Shown: piece by piece, positions 22,924 to 31,305 of the stretch
How the letters are laid out: the number at the start of each line of letters is the position of its first letter
Position numbering within the stretch: position 1 is the first letter of the stretch
Assembly: GCF_013415905.1 (NCBI RefSeq)
Contig: NZ_CP058909.1
Coordinates: 3,534,001-3,598,000, forward strand
Direction of reading: 5' to 3'
Source: Halosimplex pelagicum
Lineage (GTDB): Archaea > Halobacteriota > Halobacteria > Halobacteriales > Haloarculaceae
DNA: 64,000 bases
The notes under the pieces: generated by a model
What the model was told of the DNA's origin: nothing
The model's input: only the letters and a program-made list of their open reading frames with translations
The model's database searches: none
Made by a program: the position numbers and the translations under genes

Positions 22924-25056
22924 TTACTGGTCCTCGAGGTCCTCATTCCGGTACTTGTGACCCCGATCGTTGAGGAGAACCCCGGAGTAGTACCGGGATC
23001 CCGACTTGACCGCCTCGACACCCTCCAGTTTCGTGAATTGCTTGCCGAACGAGCGAGCCTTGCGGGTGTCGAACCCATGCGCGTCCGCGAAGCGATTGTA
23101 CGCCTCCCGGACGATCGTCGTCTTGGTCCGCTCCGAGGACTGAAACGTGATACACTCGTGAACGAACGAGTCCAGGCCCGGCGGGATCTCCGCCGAGGAG
23201 TCGCCCTCCTCGACCTCGATCATGTCGTCGACCTCAAACCGGAGGTCGCCGGGGACGCCCGTCGACCACTCCGGCGTCTCGAGCTCCTCGTCGAGATAGT
23301 CCGCCCGCGCCTCGAGGCCGTCGTTGTGCTCGTCGACATCGAAATGGTGGTACGATGGAGGAGCAAACTCGATCGGCGAGAGAAACGAGACATCGTCCTC
23401 GACGTTCGGTTGCGAGAGCCCGACGACCATGCCCATGCCGCGCTCGCTTTTCATCGCCTTCTTAGCGCTATTCGCGCCGCTCTCGTTGGCGTACTGGAAT
23501 ATCTTTTCGAGGGACTCCTCCGGCATGTCGAACGCGGCGAACCGCGAGAATCGCTTGCGTACGCCCTTCTTGATGTCCATTACGTCTTGAGTGTCGCAAG
23601 TAAACTCTAACCGCTGGTGTCGGTTCTTGCGGAGTTCATACGAGAGATTCGAGACGATCGCTTGCTGGAGTGCCTCCGCCCGGTGGTCGTCCTCCGTCTC
23701 CTCACGGTGAGGGGCGACCTCGTGCAACTCCCGGATGACCGCGACCGCTGGCGGGAGTGAGAAGTACCGTCGACGGGCGAAGTACACCGAGTAGATGAGA
23801 TACGCGAGAACCATGAGCTGGTCCGTCTTTTCGTTGACGTGAGCCACCGAGAACGCCGTTATCGTCTCGGGACTGTGGAATATCTCCGACCAGTCGATCG
23901 CGTACTCGCACTCTTTCGTGCGGATGAACCCCTTGTTTTGGAGGTTATGGAGGAGCCGAACACACCGCTTCCGGAACGACTCTTGTAGGTCGTCTTGGTC
24001 GGCAATCTCCGCCGCGAGGTCCTTGAGACTCCAGTCGTCCTTTTCGCGGTCGACCGTGTCGTACGCCGTCCGCAGGCTCGCCTCCTGCTGGCGTGAAACG
24101 AGCGCCGAGAGGAACGAGACAAGCGTCGTCTGGTCGAGGTCGCTCGCGGGGATCGTGAATGGCCGGACGACCGATTCACCCTCCTCGTCGAACGGGATCC
24201 GCTGGTTCCGGACCTCCGGAGTGAGCGGGACCAGGACCTCGAGATTCGGATCGGCGTACTCCTCGGACTCGGTAAAGTCGACCGGGAGCTCGAGATCCTC
24301 GCGGACCTCCCGGAGGACCTCCTGACTCTGAGGAATGTCGTTCACCGCGTTTTCAAACTCGTCCGTGTCGACGAGGTCGATAATCTTGTACCCGGAATTA
24401 TATCGATCCTCGATATCCGCCCCGAGCGCCGTCGACTTGCCCGCGCCCGTCGACCCGCAAAAGAGCGTCTTGGGCATACCCCGGTTACGGCTCACGAGCT
24501 GTACCGAGTCGCCATGATCCCAATCGTACGAGCTCCAGAGCTGGCCGAGCTCGAGCTCGTAGCCCGTCGCGCGGGAGACGTTCGACACGTCCGAGATGAT
24601 CCCCTCGTGCTCCGCGATCGCCGCGACCGACTCGAAAGCCGATTCGATCACTCCACGGGCGGACTTTTGCTCCGCGACCGCGGCGCCGCCGTCGGTGAGC
24701 GCCGTGTCCGTGAGCTCCTCGATCGACGGCGACTCTCGTCGGGACGGAGTGAGCGCGTCCCGACGGTACTCCTCAGGCGAGTCAAGAAAGCGCGTCAGCT
24801 CGACCCAGTCCCATTTCTCCGAGTCCCCGACCTCTCGGTCGTAGTAGTGCAAGTGCTCCCCGTGCGGGCCGAGGAGCGCCGGGACGAGGACATCGACGAG
24901 GAGCTCCGCCACGAGGTCGTAATCTCGCCGGGAGTCGGCGAGCGCCCGGCTTGCCCGGTCGATCGTCTCCGAGACTCGCGTCCGCTGGTTCCATTCGTCC
25001 TCGCGGGACGCTTGGCGCCGTTGCCACTCAAGATGGGTTAGGTTGTTCTCGCTCAT
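22924..25056 (-). CDS. FtsK/HerA/VirB4-type P-loop ATPase
   Basis: 710 residues. Walker A is GSTGAGKS (201-208) in PKTLFCGSTGAGKSTALGAD, followed by IIDLVDTDEFENAV. The hydrophobic VAVIRELHEVAPHRE is a good Walker B-like strand with downstream acidic residues. C-terminal FIRTKECEYAIDW and KAMKSERGMGMVVGLSQP resemble the sensor and arginine-finger regions of DNA-pumping or secretion ATPases (HerA/VirB4/TraC-like). The last 100 residues look like a winged helix (TTIVREAYNRFADAHGFDTRKARSFGKQF). This is the motor candidate for DNA translocation, packaging or secretion in element A. The start overlaps the upstream gene by 29 nt. Confidence 0.85.
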   Translation of the reverse strand: MSENNLTHLEWQRRQASREDEWNQRTRVSETIDRASRALADSRRDYDLVAELLVDVLVPALLGPHGEHLHYYDREVGDSEKWDWVELTRFLDSPEEYRRDALTPSRRESPSIEELTDTALTDGGAAVAEQKSARGVIESAFESVAAIAEHEGIISDVSNVSRATGYELELGQLWSSYDWDHGDSVQLVSRNRGMPKTLFCGSTGAGKSTALGADIEDRYNSGYKIIDLVDTDEFENAVNDIPQSQEVLREVREDLELPVDFTESEEYADPNLEVLVPLTPEVRNQRIPFDEEGESVVRPFTIPASDLDQTTLVSFLSALVSRQQEASLRTAYDTVDREKDDWSLKDLAAEIADQDDLQESFRKRCVRLLHNLQNKGFIRTKECEYAIDWSEIFHSPETITAFSVAHVNEKTDQLMVLAYLIYSVYFARRRYFSLPPAVAVIRELHEVAPHREETEDDHRAEALQQAIVSNLSYELRKNRHQRLEFTCDTQDVMDIKKGVRKRFSRFAAFDMPEESLEKIFQYANESGANSAKKAMKSERGMGMVVGLSQPNVEDDVSFLSPIEFAPPSYHHFDVDEHNDGLEARADYLDEELETPEWSTGVPGDLRFEVDDMIEVEEGDSSAEIPPGLDSFVHECITFQSSERTKTTIVREAYNRFADAHGFDTRKARSFGKQFTKLEGVEAVKSGSRYYSGVLLNDRGHKYRNEDLEDQ

Positions 25057-25489
25057 TCCAGTTTGACCGTTTGAGAGCCGCTTTCGCGTCCGAGAGCGCC
25101 TTTCGGACTCTCGCCTTCTTTTCGATCCAGTCCTCTTTCGCCTCGAGGAGGACGATCGCCTCGGAGTGTCGCTCCTGGTAGGCGTGGATCCCCTCCTCGA
25201 TCGAGTCGGCCTTGCGGACTCGAGCCGGGATCCGGCCGCGTTTCACCGGACACCGGATCCGACACCCGCAGAGGGGCTTTTCTCGCTCACCGTCTTGGAA
25301 CGACTCGCGCTCCTCCTGGATGTACCGAAGGACGTGCTGCCGATACGCCGAGTCCCCGCGGAGTTGCTCGTACTCTTGGCGGACCTCGTCCAGGTGCTCG
25401 CGCGCCTCCTCCTCGGCCTCCGGTGTCGTCCGGTCCGAGGTCCGGAGCCGCTCGACATCGTCCGCGAGTTTGCTTATATCGGGATCCAC
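25028..25489 (-). CDS. Coiled-coil protein with CxC...C motif next to the ATPase
   Basis: 153 residues from GTG 25489 (MDPDISKLADDVERL). Largely helical and charged, with a central CGCRIRCP cluster that may bind metal. The end overlaps the ATPase start by 29 nt, and its own start overlaps the upstream membrane-protein gene by 16 nt. Possibly an ATPase regulator or coupling factor, judged only from position. Confidence 0.6.
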   Translation of the reverse strand: MDPDISKLADDVERLRTSDRTTPEAEEEAREHLDEVRQEYEQLRGDSAYRQHVLRYIQEERESFQDGEREKPLCGCRIRCPVKRGRIPARVRKADSIEEGIHAYQERHSEAIVLLEAKEDWIEKKARVRKALSDAKAALKRSNWNEREQPNPS

Positions 25490-25746
25490 TTTCGAACCTC
25501 CGCGAACGGGTTTTCGTACAGTACATAGAGCGTCGAGTACACCATGATCGCGAAGCCGGTGAGGACCAGAAAGTCGACGCCCGTCCCGAGGAACACGAGA
25601 CCGAGAGCGAATCCCCCAATCGACCCGAGGATACTCCGGAAAGTCATGATCCGCCGGAACCACGTTTTCGTCGCCGAGGGGTAGGTCCGCGACATGAGGA
25701 GCGCGACTCCGCCCGCCAGCGCGACGAGTATGAGTACCTCGATCAT
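25474..25746 (-). CDS. Small membrane protein
   Basis: 90 residues. Hydrophobic N-terminus (MIEVLILVALAGGVALLMS), a short basic loop (TYPSATKTWFRRIM), then two more segments (ILGSIGGFALGLVFLGTG and FLVLTGFAIMVYSTLYVLY). A VirB2/VirB3-like small inner-membrane subunit is imaginable, given the adjacent ATPase, but there is no motif to prove it. Confidence 0.6.
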   Translation of the reverse strand: MIEVLILVALAGGVALLMSRTYPSATKTWFRRIMTFRSILGSIGGFALGLVFLGTGVDFLVLTGFAIMVYSTLYVLYENPFAEVRKWIPI

Positions 25747-25747
25747 G

Positions 25748-25930
25748 TTACCCTCCGAGGATCCAGCGGTTTACCCGGACACCGCCGGCATACAGGAGGT
25801 ACGCGACGAGCGCGACGCCGATCCCGAGGACCGCAATCCCGCCGAATGTGCTCGCGTAGTATGCGAGGACCGCGAACAACGCCACCGCGATCACTATCAA
25901 TACGCCTTTTCCCGTCTTTGGTCGTTCCAT
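25748..25930 (-). CDS. Small two-helix membrane protein
   Basis: 60 residues: ERPKTGKG followed by VLIVIAVALFAVLAYYASTF and GIAVLGIGVALVAYLLYAG. It ends one base before the next start. Function unknown. Confidence 0.55.
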   Translation of the reverse strand: MERPKTGKGVLIVIAVALFAVLAYYASTFGGIAVLGIGVALVAYLLYAGGVRVNRWILGG

Positions 25931-25978
25931 GTCTTCTATCTCCTATTTTTACCGTCTGAGTGATTCTCTGAAAGCGAT

Positions 25979-26884
25979 TCACGGAGCGTAATCCGCGAAG
26001 TTGAGAAGGTCGCCGAGGCCGTCGAGCGCGTTCGCCGCCGCCCGGCGAGCGTCCGCGATGCTCGACTTGAGCCCCGCGAGCGGGTCGTTCCCGTGCTTGT
26101 ACCGGACCTCCGGCGTCTCCGTCGACCGCGAGAGGAGGTGTACCGTCTCGTTGCTCCCTTCGCGAGTGAACCGACACACCGGCGCCGAGGCCCCGCCACA
26201 GTCCGGGACCGCGATCCAGCTCGAGGAGTTGACCGACGGGTCCGCGTCGTACTGGAGCGTGAGCTCCTGGTCGGTCGTCTCCAGCGCCACCGTCGTATTC
26301 GCCGAGAGCGCCGTCGAGTCGACGTAACTCCATTGCCCCGACGACTGGATCGACGGGAGCTCGACGCCCGTCCGATTCGAGACGAGGTCCTTCACCTCGC
26401 CGCGGCCGTCGAAGACGAGCCCCGCTTGTTTTGAGAGCTCGAAGACGGCCGTCTCCGGTCCCGAGAACGAGACCCGGACCGCCGTGTAGTTTCGCCCGTC
26501 GACGGTCTCCAGGCTCGCCGTGTTGTCGCTCTCGACCGCCTCGAGGCCGTCCTTCGGCCGCGGCCGAAAGTACTCGTCCGGGAGGTAGATACGGACCGTC
26601 CGCGAGAGCTCCTCTCGGTACTCGAGTCGGACGTATGTGGTGTCAAAGTCCGTATACCCCGCTCCCTCGAGGCCGACCGCCTCGTGCGACTCCGCGACCG
26701 TCACCGACATGTCTACCCGGACGAGCGAGGTCGAGGCCGTCCCCGTCGACTCGTACTCCGCGACCGCCGCGTCCCGCGCGAGCTGGTGGTCGTCGTCGAT
26801 CGCGAGGACGCCGCTCGCCGAGACCGTCCCGACGAGGACCACCAGCGCGACCGCGAGCCCGGCGAGTTCGTACTTCCCGGACAT
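25979..26884 (-). CDS. Signal-anchored extracellular protein
   Basis: 301 residues from ATG 26884 (MSGKYELAGLAVALVVLVGTVSASGVLA, a signal peptide or anchor). The remainder is extracellular-type, beta-rich and acidic with several N-glycosylation sequons (RNYTAV, SNRTGV, SANTTV, NSSSW) and one likely disulfide (DCGGASAPVCRF). A helical C-terminal tail (LAGLKSSIADARRAAANALDGLGDLL) is amphipathic. No family recognised; it looks like a surface or virion/vesicle glycoprotein. Two bases separate it from the upstream gene. Confidence 0.65.
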   Translation of the reverse strand: MSGKYELAGLAVALVVLVGTVSASGVLAIDDDHQLARDAAVAEYESTGTASTSLVRVDMSVTVAESHEAVGLEGAGYTDFDTTYVRLEYREELSRTVRIYLPDEYFRPRPKDGLEAVESDNTASLETVDGRNYTAVRVSFSGPETAVFELSKQAGLVFDGRGEVKDLVSNRTGVELPSIQSSGQWSYVDSTALSANTTVALETTDQELTLQYDADPSVNSSSWIAVPDCGGASAPVCRFTREGSNETVHLLSRSTETPEVRYKHGNDPLAGLKSSIADARRAAANALDGLGDLLNFADYAP

Positions 26885-26886
26885 GG

Positions 26887-27126
26887 TTAGAGCGGCCAAA
26901 ACTGTTCAACGCCGGGGACGAGGCGGATCCAACCGACGACCCACCAGAACGCGACGACCGGGACGAGGACGAGCGTCGCCCCGAACGAGACCGACGAGGA
27001 GAGGATTAGCGCGACGCCGACGATCGTCGTCGCGAGGATTTGCTGTGCGGGCGTTCCCATACCGAGAGACCAACGCCCGAATTTCTGCGCCTTACTGGTT
27101 GCACTGTCGAGGTTTACCGTGCTCAT
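26887..27126 (-). CDS. Small two-helix membrane protein
   Basis: 79 residues. A soluble N-terminus (STVNLDSATSKAQKFGRW) is followed by ILATTIVGVALILSSSVSFGA and LVLVPVVAFWWVVGWIRL. ATGA overlap with the upstream secreted-protein gene. The size and topology resemble pilin-like or VirB2-like subunits and also VP3-like small envelope proteins; not distinguishable here. Confidence 0.6.
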   Translation of the reverse strand: MSTVNLDSATSKAQKFGRWSLGMGTPAQQILATTIVGVALILSSSVSFGATLVLVPVVAFWWVVGWIRLVPGVEQFWPL

Positions 27127-27752
27127 GGTTTGATGAAACTACAGCTCACTTTCCCGCCGTACTGTGCGCCGAACCGACCGAGGTACCCGCTCGAGAGCGA
27201 CTCGTTCGGGACCGCGTACGACTCCCGGAAGGTCGCCAGCTCGTCCGGGGCGTTCCGAGCCGCCGCCCCCGAGAGCGTACACTCCCGGTCGACCGTCCGC
27301 GAGGTCGACCGCGTCGCCGAGAGGTCGTGAAACGACCCGTTTCGGACCGCCGAGGTGAGGTACACCGTCTCCGCCGCGGTGTGGTTCTTGACCGTCACCG
27401 CGAGGACGTTCCGGCTCTCGGTCGCCTCGAGCCGCGTCGAGAGCCACCGGGCGTAAACCGTCCCGTTGGCGTCGACCTCCGCCTCGATCGAGGCCGCGCT
27501 CTCGGTGGCCGACCAGGAGGCCGACTCTCCGAATGGGTCGTACGCCGCGGCGCGGGCCGCGTAGCCCTTCGCCGCGCCTGCCGCCCCATCCGCCAGCGCC
27601 GCCACCGTCTCGAGCCCGCTCTCCGCCGTCTCCGACACGCTCTCGAGGACGCCCGTCTCCTGGTCGCCGGTGTCCGCCACCGCCGGTGTCGAGACCGCCG
27701 ACACCAGGAGGAGCGTCGCGAGTATAGTCGTCGATATTGTGCGTTTCGTCAT
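27123..27752 (-). CDS. Secreted protein of element A
   Basis: 209 residues with a clear signal peptide (MTKRTISTTILATLLLVSAVSTPAVA). The mature part begins with an amphipathic helix (ETGVLESVSETAESGLETVAAL) and has sequons (NGTV, NHTA, NGSF, NESL) and two cysteines (RECTLS and VSCSF) near the C-terminus that may pair. No family recognised. Both ends overlap neighbours by 4 nt (ATGA). Confidence 0.65.
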   Translation of the reverse strand: MTKRTISTTILATLLLVSAVSTPAVADTGDQETGVLESVSETAESGLETVAALADGAAGAAKGYAARAAAYDPFGESASWSATESAASIEAEVDANGTVYARWLSTRLEATESRNVLAVTVKNHTAAETVYLTSAVRNGSFHDLSATRSTSRTVDRECTLSGAAARNAPDELATFRESYAVPNESLSSGYLGRFGAQYGGKVSCSFIKP

Positions 27753-27907
27753 GGTTGACGCCCCGAGGAGGGAATTGAACCCCCGATCCACTCGGGGCAA
27801 GAGCCGCGCCGGGTCTCGACGCCCGGCTCGAGCTCGTCGGCGCCGCCGAGCTCCTCCAGGAGGAGCGCGTCGTCGACGAGCCCGAGGGACCTCCCGCGGC
27901 CGGACAC
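27749..27907 (-). CDS. Possible 52-residue protein overlapping a tRNA-like minihelix
   Basis: From GTG 27907 the product is acidic and Leu-rich (LGLVDDALLLEELGGADELEPG), has haloarchaeal G/C third-position bias and ends in an ATGA overlap with the next gene, the rule in this operon. These points support coding. However, its 3' third coincides with a tRNA acceptor/T-arm-like fold at 27761-27797, so the region may be non-coding instead. Confidence 0.4.
   Translation of the reverse strand: MSGRGRSLGLVDDALLLEELGGADELEPGVETRRGSCPEWIGGSIPSSGRQP
27761..27797 (-). other. tRNA-like acceptor plus T-arm minihelix
   Basis: On the minus strand CCCCGAG, a six-base linker, GGGGG-TTCAATT-CCCTC and then CTCGGGG fold as a 7-bp acceptor stem stacked on a canonical T-arm, but without D-arm or anticodon arm. 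The T-arm nearly equals that of tRNA-Trp at 9766-9783. It may be a relic of a tRNA attachment site or a tRNA mimic. Confidence 0.45.
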
Positions 27908-27945
27908 CTGGGTAGGGGTAGAGGTGTCGAGTGCTACGATCCCGC

Positions 27946-28884
27946 TTAGAACGGGAGCGAGAATCCGCCGAGAACGTTCATGATCCCGTAGTTGCCGATC
28001 TGCTGGCGGAACCCGCGGTTGGCGTCGATCCACACGTCGGCCGACTCGCCCGAGTAGTCCTCACCCGTGACGACCTCGATCGAGTCGCTCCCCGAGTGGT
28101 AGACGAGGTGAGTTTCGTTGTCGACGGAGTCCGGCGTCTCGTCCATGAAGACGCGAGCCGGCTCGTCGTCGACGGTCGCGAGCGTCGAGACGATCCAGTC
28201 GCCCGAGCTCTTACCCGACGCCGAGCTCGAGAGGCGGTCCGAGAGCGTCGAGTTTTTCACGTCGATCGTCGCCGTCGTCGCCGACCCGTTGACCGGGACC
28301 GACTGTTCGATCGTCGCGACCTCCTGACCGAAGATCGGGAGCTGATAGCCCGCGAGCGTCTCCGTCTGGAGCGTCGCGAGACCGTCCTCACCGACCTCCG
28401 CGTCCGTGAGCTTGAGGTACGTCCGCTTCGGGTCGTTGTGGACGTACATCGTCTGAGTCGTCGTCGACGGGTCCGCTGCCGACACGTCATTGACGATCGT
28501 CACCTCGAAGCTCTTGTTTTCTCCCGCCGCCATTTCGACGGACGAGAGGACCGACTGAGAGACGTTCGCCGAGTAGTGGTACACGTTCGGAGTACTGGAT
28601 TCGTCCGAATACGTCTGCGTGAGGTCCGATCCCGTCTTGTTTACCAGCGTCTCGTTCGTCTCCGGATCCTCAACGAGGATCGCCGGCGACGTTGTCTCGA
28701 CCACCGCCTCGAGGTAGATGTCCGCCGAGCTGTTGTACTCGACCACGTTGGATGTCGCCGTGACATCCGAGTCCGTCGCCGTGTTCGTTTGTTCGTCGTC
28801 AAACTGTACCGCTCCCGCCGCCGCCGTCGTCGCGAGGAGGACGGCGAGCGCGAGAATACCGACTCTCTTGAGTGCGTCTTTCAT
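27946..28884 (-). CDS. Secreted glycoprotein-like protein of element A
   Basis: 312 residues with a signal peptide (MKDALKRVGILALAVLLATTAAAGA). The mature protein is acidic and Ser/Thr-rich, with many N-glycosylation sequons (YNSSAD, TNETL, VNKTGS, ANVSQS, ENKSF, NGSATT, KNSTLS, DNETHL), suggesting a heavily glycosylated surface or particle protein. The C-terminus is hydrophobic but short (IGNYGIMNVLGGFSLPF). No family recognised. The 130-nt gap upstream (28885-29014) holds an AT-richer TCATATATTATCGG at about 29015-29035, at the end of the next gene. Confidence 0.65.
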   Translation of the reverse strand: MKDALKRVGILALAVLLATTAAAGAVQFDDEQTNTATDSDVTATSNVVEYNSSADIYLEAVVETTSPAILVEDPETNETLVNKTGSDLTQTYSDESSTPNVYHYSANVSQSVLSSVEMAAGENKSFEVTIVNDVSAADPSTTTQTMYVHNDPKRTYLKLTDAEVGEDGLATLQTETLAGYQLPIFGQEVATIEQSVPVNGSATTATIDVKNSTLSDRLSSSASGKSSGDWIVSTLATVDDEPARVFMDETPDSVDNETHLVYHSGSDSIEVVTGEDYSGESADVWIDANRGFRQQIGNYGIMNVLGGFSLPF

Positions 28885-29014
28885 GCTGAGTAAGTCCGCG
28901 ATCGCGATCGTGTGATTTCCGAGCTGTACCCCCGAGTCGAGCGCCGCGCCCGGAGGGGCGGAGGGATCCCTCCTCCGACCCACCGAGACGCGACTCGTTG
29001 CGGATAGTGCGCTC

Positions 29015-29728
29015 TCATATATTATCGGAGTCTCCGGCCTTGTGCGCCCCGAGCGTGTACAGGAGCTCGACGTACATCGCGTCCCACGAGAGACCGAACG
29101 TTCCTCGGCGCCACCAGTGGGGCCGCCTCGCCATGATCCAGGGGTTGACCACCGCTCCCGGCGCGATCGACTCCTCGAGGCCGCCCTCGAGCCACTGGTC
29201 GAAAACCTGCGTGAGGTCCCCGATCGTCGTGAGCCGACCCGGTGTGTCCGTCCGGGTGTACTGGTGCCACGGCGAGATTACCCGAAAGAGCGGGTGAGTC
29301 CCGTCGAGCGCCGGCGCGTACGAGGTCGCCCGTAACCAGTGATAGGCCGAGTATACGACCTTGTCGACGGTGCCGTCCCGGACAAAGACGTATATCGGCT
29401 CGTGGTCGCCGTCGTGCGAGTCGTACTCCGAGACGCCCTCCTGATGGGTGTACTCCGCCCAATAGACACAGACATCCGTCTCGAGCGCCGTCGAGGTCGC
29501 GACCCACCCATACAGGTTCAGGAATTTCGAGTACTCGTCGGCCGAGAATTGGAGCCTCGGCCGGTACTTGAGGAGCATATCCTCGTCGTACTCGATCGTC
29601 GCGTGGGACGGGACGAGGTCGCCTCGCGCCGGTGCCTCGGCTCGAGCTCGACCCGCGAGGCCCGCGCCGACCGCGACGGCGCCAGCGCTCGCGAGGAGCT
29701 CACGGCGAGTCGTCTCTCTGTCGGACAT
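29015..29728 (-). CDS. Tat-exported protein of unknown function
   Basis: 237 residues. The N-terminus SDRETTRRELLASAGAVAVGAG is a twin-arginine signal, with a probable AxA cleavage site at ARA. The mature part has conserved-looking aromatic blocks (YRPRLQFSADEYSKFLNLYGW, VYWAEYTHQEGVSEYDSHDGDHEP, WHQYTRTDTPGR, HWWRRGTFGLSWDAMYVELLYTLG). The repeated His/Asp/Glu residues could form a hydrolase or metal site, but I do not recognise the fold. It ends 13 nt... of the window's next gene is the subtilase, located 2 nt upstream, so the two are cotranscribed. Confidence 0.65.
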   Translation of the reverse strand: MSDRETTRRELLASAGAVAVGAGLAGRARAEAPARGDLVPSHATIEYDEDMLLKYRPRLQFSADEYSKFLNLYGWVATSTALETDVCVYWAEYTHQEGVSEYDSHDGDHEPIYVFVRDGTVDKVVYSAYHWLRATSYAPALDGTHPLFRVISPWHQYTRTDTPGRLTTIGDLTQVFDQWLEGGLEESIAPGAVVNPWIMARRPHWWRRGTFGLSWDAMYVELLYTLGAHKAGDSDNI

Positions 29729-29730
29729 GG

Positions 29731-31305
29731 CTACCCGAGGAGCCCCGTGATTATCCCTCCAGAGGAGTCCGAGAGGCTCCGATACGTCTCGTCTCGAGTG
29801 ACGGCGCCGTCCGTCCGCGCGTCCTCCTGAGTCGCCTCCGGCTCCGTCCCGTCGACGAGATAGTCGACCGCGAACATGCCCGCGCCGACCTCGGTCGTCC
29901 CCGCGTTCGGGACCGGACGAGCCGCCTCGCGAGCTTTCTCCGTCGCCTCGTCCGCACTCCAGTCGTTCGCCTCGAGTGCCACCGCGATCCCGCCGGCGAC
30001 CATAGGCGTCGCCATGCTCGTCCCCGAGAGGGATTTGTTCTCGACGACGCCGTCCGCCGTCGGGATCCGCGTCACCGTCGCCATGCCCGGCGCCGCGAGG
30101 TCGACCGTCGCGCCCGCCGTCTCCGCGCCCGAGTTATCGAGCGTTCCAGGATCCGGCCCTATCTGCGAGAAGTAAGCGCTCTCGGCGTCCGCGGGTGCCT
30201 CACCGTTGGTCGCGCCGACCGCGATCGCCTCCTCGGAGTCCGCGGGACTCGCGAGCCACCGCGTCGACTGGCGCGAGTTGCCCGCCGCGACGACCACCAC
30301 GGAGCCCGCCTCCCGAGCGTCGACGATCGCCCGGTCGATCGCCGGCGACTGGACCGGCGAGCCGAGCGACATCGAAATAACGTCCGCCTCCTCCTGCGAG
30401 GCGTACCGGATCGCCCGCGTGATATCCGCCGTCGAGCCGCTCCCGTCGTCCCCGAGCGCCTTGAGGACCAGGAGGTTAGCGTCCGGCGCGACCCCGTCGT
30501 GAGTCGTCCCCGACGGGTCGCCCGCGACCGCCGCCGCCGCCCACGTTCCGTGTCGCGAGCTCGAGCCGTCCTCGACCGCGTCGATACCGTCCGCGGCCAC
30601 CGTCTCGTTCGTGAGGAGATTTTTCGAGGCGTCGTCGACTCGCAGCTCCGAGCCGACCATTCCGTCCTCGCCGAACGTGCGCCCGTTCGCCGTCTTGATC
30701 CCGGTGTCCGCCACCGCGACCGTCACTCCCGCGCCCGTCGCCGAGACGTTATCCGCCCCGAGGATCGAGCGCGACTCCGACATCGTCGTCCGGTTGGCCT
30801 CGCTCGAGAACGCCATACCCTCGTGAGGCATGGCCTCGCTCGAGAGCCACCCGCTCGCTTCCGACTCCGGCGCCGAAAACCTCGAGACGTTCGTGAGTGC
30901 CGTCGACGTGAGCGGGTCGACCTCGAGGCGGTAGTTCGGGGAGATATCCGCGACGAACGAGGACGCCTCGAGCGGATCCCCAAACAGCCCGCCGGTCGTG
31001 AGTTGGACCCAAAAGCTTGCGTCCGCGTCGATGAGACCCCTCGGACCCGAGACGACCGCGACCCCCGTCTCGTTGTCGACCTCGACGAGGTGACGCCCCG
31101 AGGCGTTCGTCCACTCCTCGAGGTCCGCCGCCGCCTCCGACGACTTGAGCTCGACGACGAAACTCGGCCCTTCCGCGTACTCGATCACGTTCGGTCCGTC
31201 CGACGAGTCCGAGTCCGACCCGAGGAGCGACGCCCCGGCCGTCGCCGGGACCGCCGCGGTGAGGAGCGATACCACCAGTACAAGCGTTGTGAGTCTCCGA
31301 ATCAT
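29731..31305 (-). CDS. Subtilisin-like serine protease (S8 family), secreted
   Basis: 524 residues with signal peptide (RRLTTLVLVVSLLTAAVPATAGA). The catalytic triad is complete: Asp200 (VAVADTG), His252 (SRHGTW) and Ser430 (LSGTSMATP), with oxyanion Asn343 (AAGN). Residues about 40-185 form a propeptide-like N-terminal domain that may inhibit the enzyme until cleavage. The start overlaps the stop of the giant surface-protein gene by a single base (31305), so the two are cotranscribed. It probably matures the surface/secreted proteins of element A or degrades host S-layer; this is inference. Confidence 0.92.
   Translation of the reverse strand: MIRRLTTLVLVVSLLTAAVPATAGASLLGSDSDSSDGPNVIEYAEGPSFVVELKSSEAAADLEEWTNASGRHLVEVDNETGVAVVSGPRGLIDADASFWVQLTTGGLFGDPLEASSFVADISPNYRLEVDPLTSTALTNVSRFSAPESEASGWLSSEAMPHEGMAFSSEANRTTMSESRSILGADNVSATGAGVTVAVADTGIKTANGRTFGEDGMVGSELRVDDASKNLLTNETVAADGIDAVEDGSSSRHGTWAAAAVAGDPSGTTHDGVAPDANLLVLKALGDDGSGSTADITRAIRYASQEEADVISMSLGSPVQSPAIDRAIVDAREAGSVVVVAAGNSRQSTRWLASPADSEEAIAVGATNGEAPADAESAYFSQIGPDPGTLDNSGAETAGATVDLAAPGMATVTRIPTADGVVENKSLSGTSMATPMVAGGIAVALEANDWSADEATEKAREAARPVPNAGTTEVGAGMFAVDYLVDGTEPEATQEDARTDGAVTRDETYRSLSDSSGGIITGLLG

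Noticed and set aside
27761..27797. Complete tRNA gene
   Set aside because: Only the acceptor and T-arm fold; D-arm, anticodon arm and discriminator context are absent, and no upstream half with matching stem was found, so it is listed only as a tRNA-like fold.
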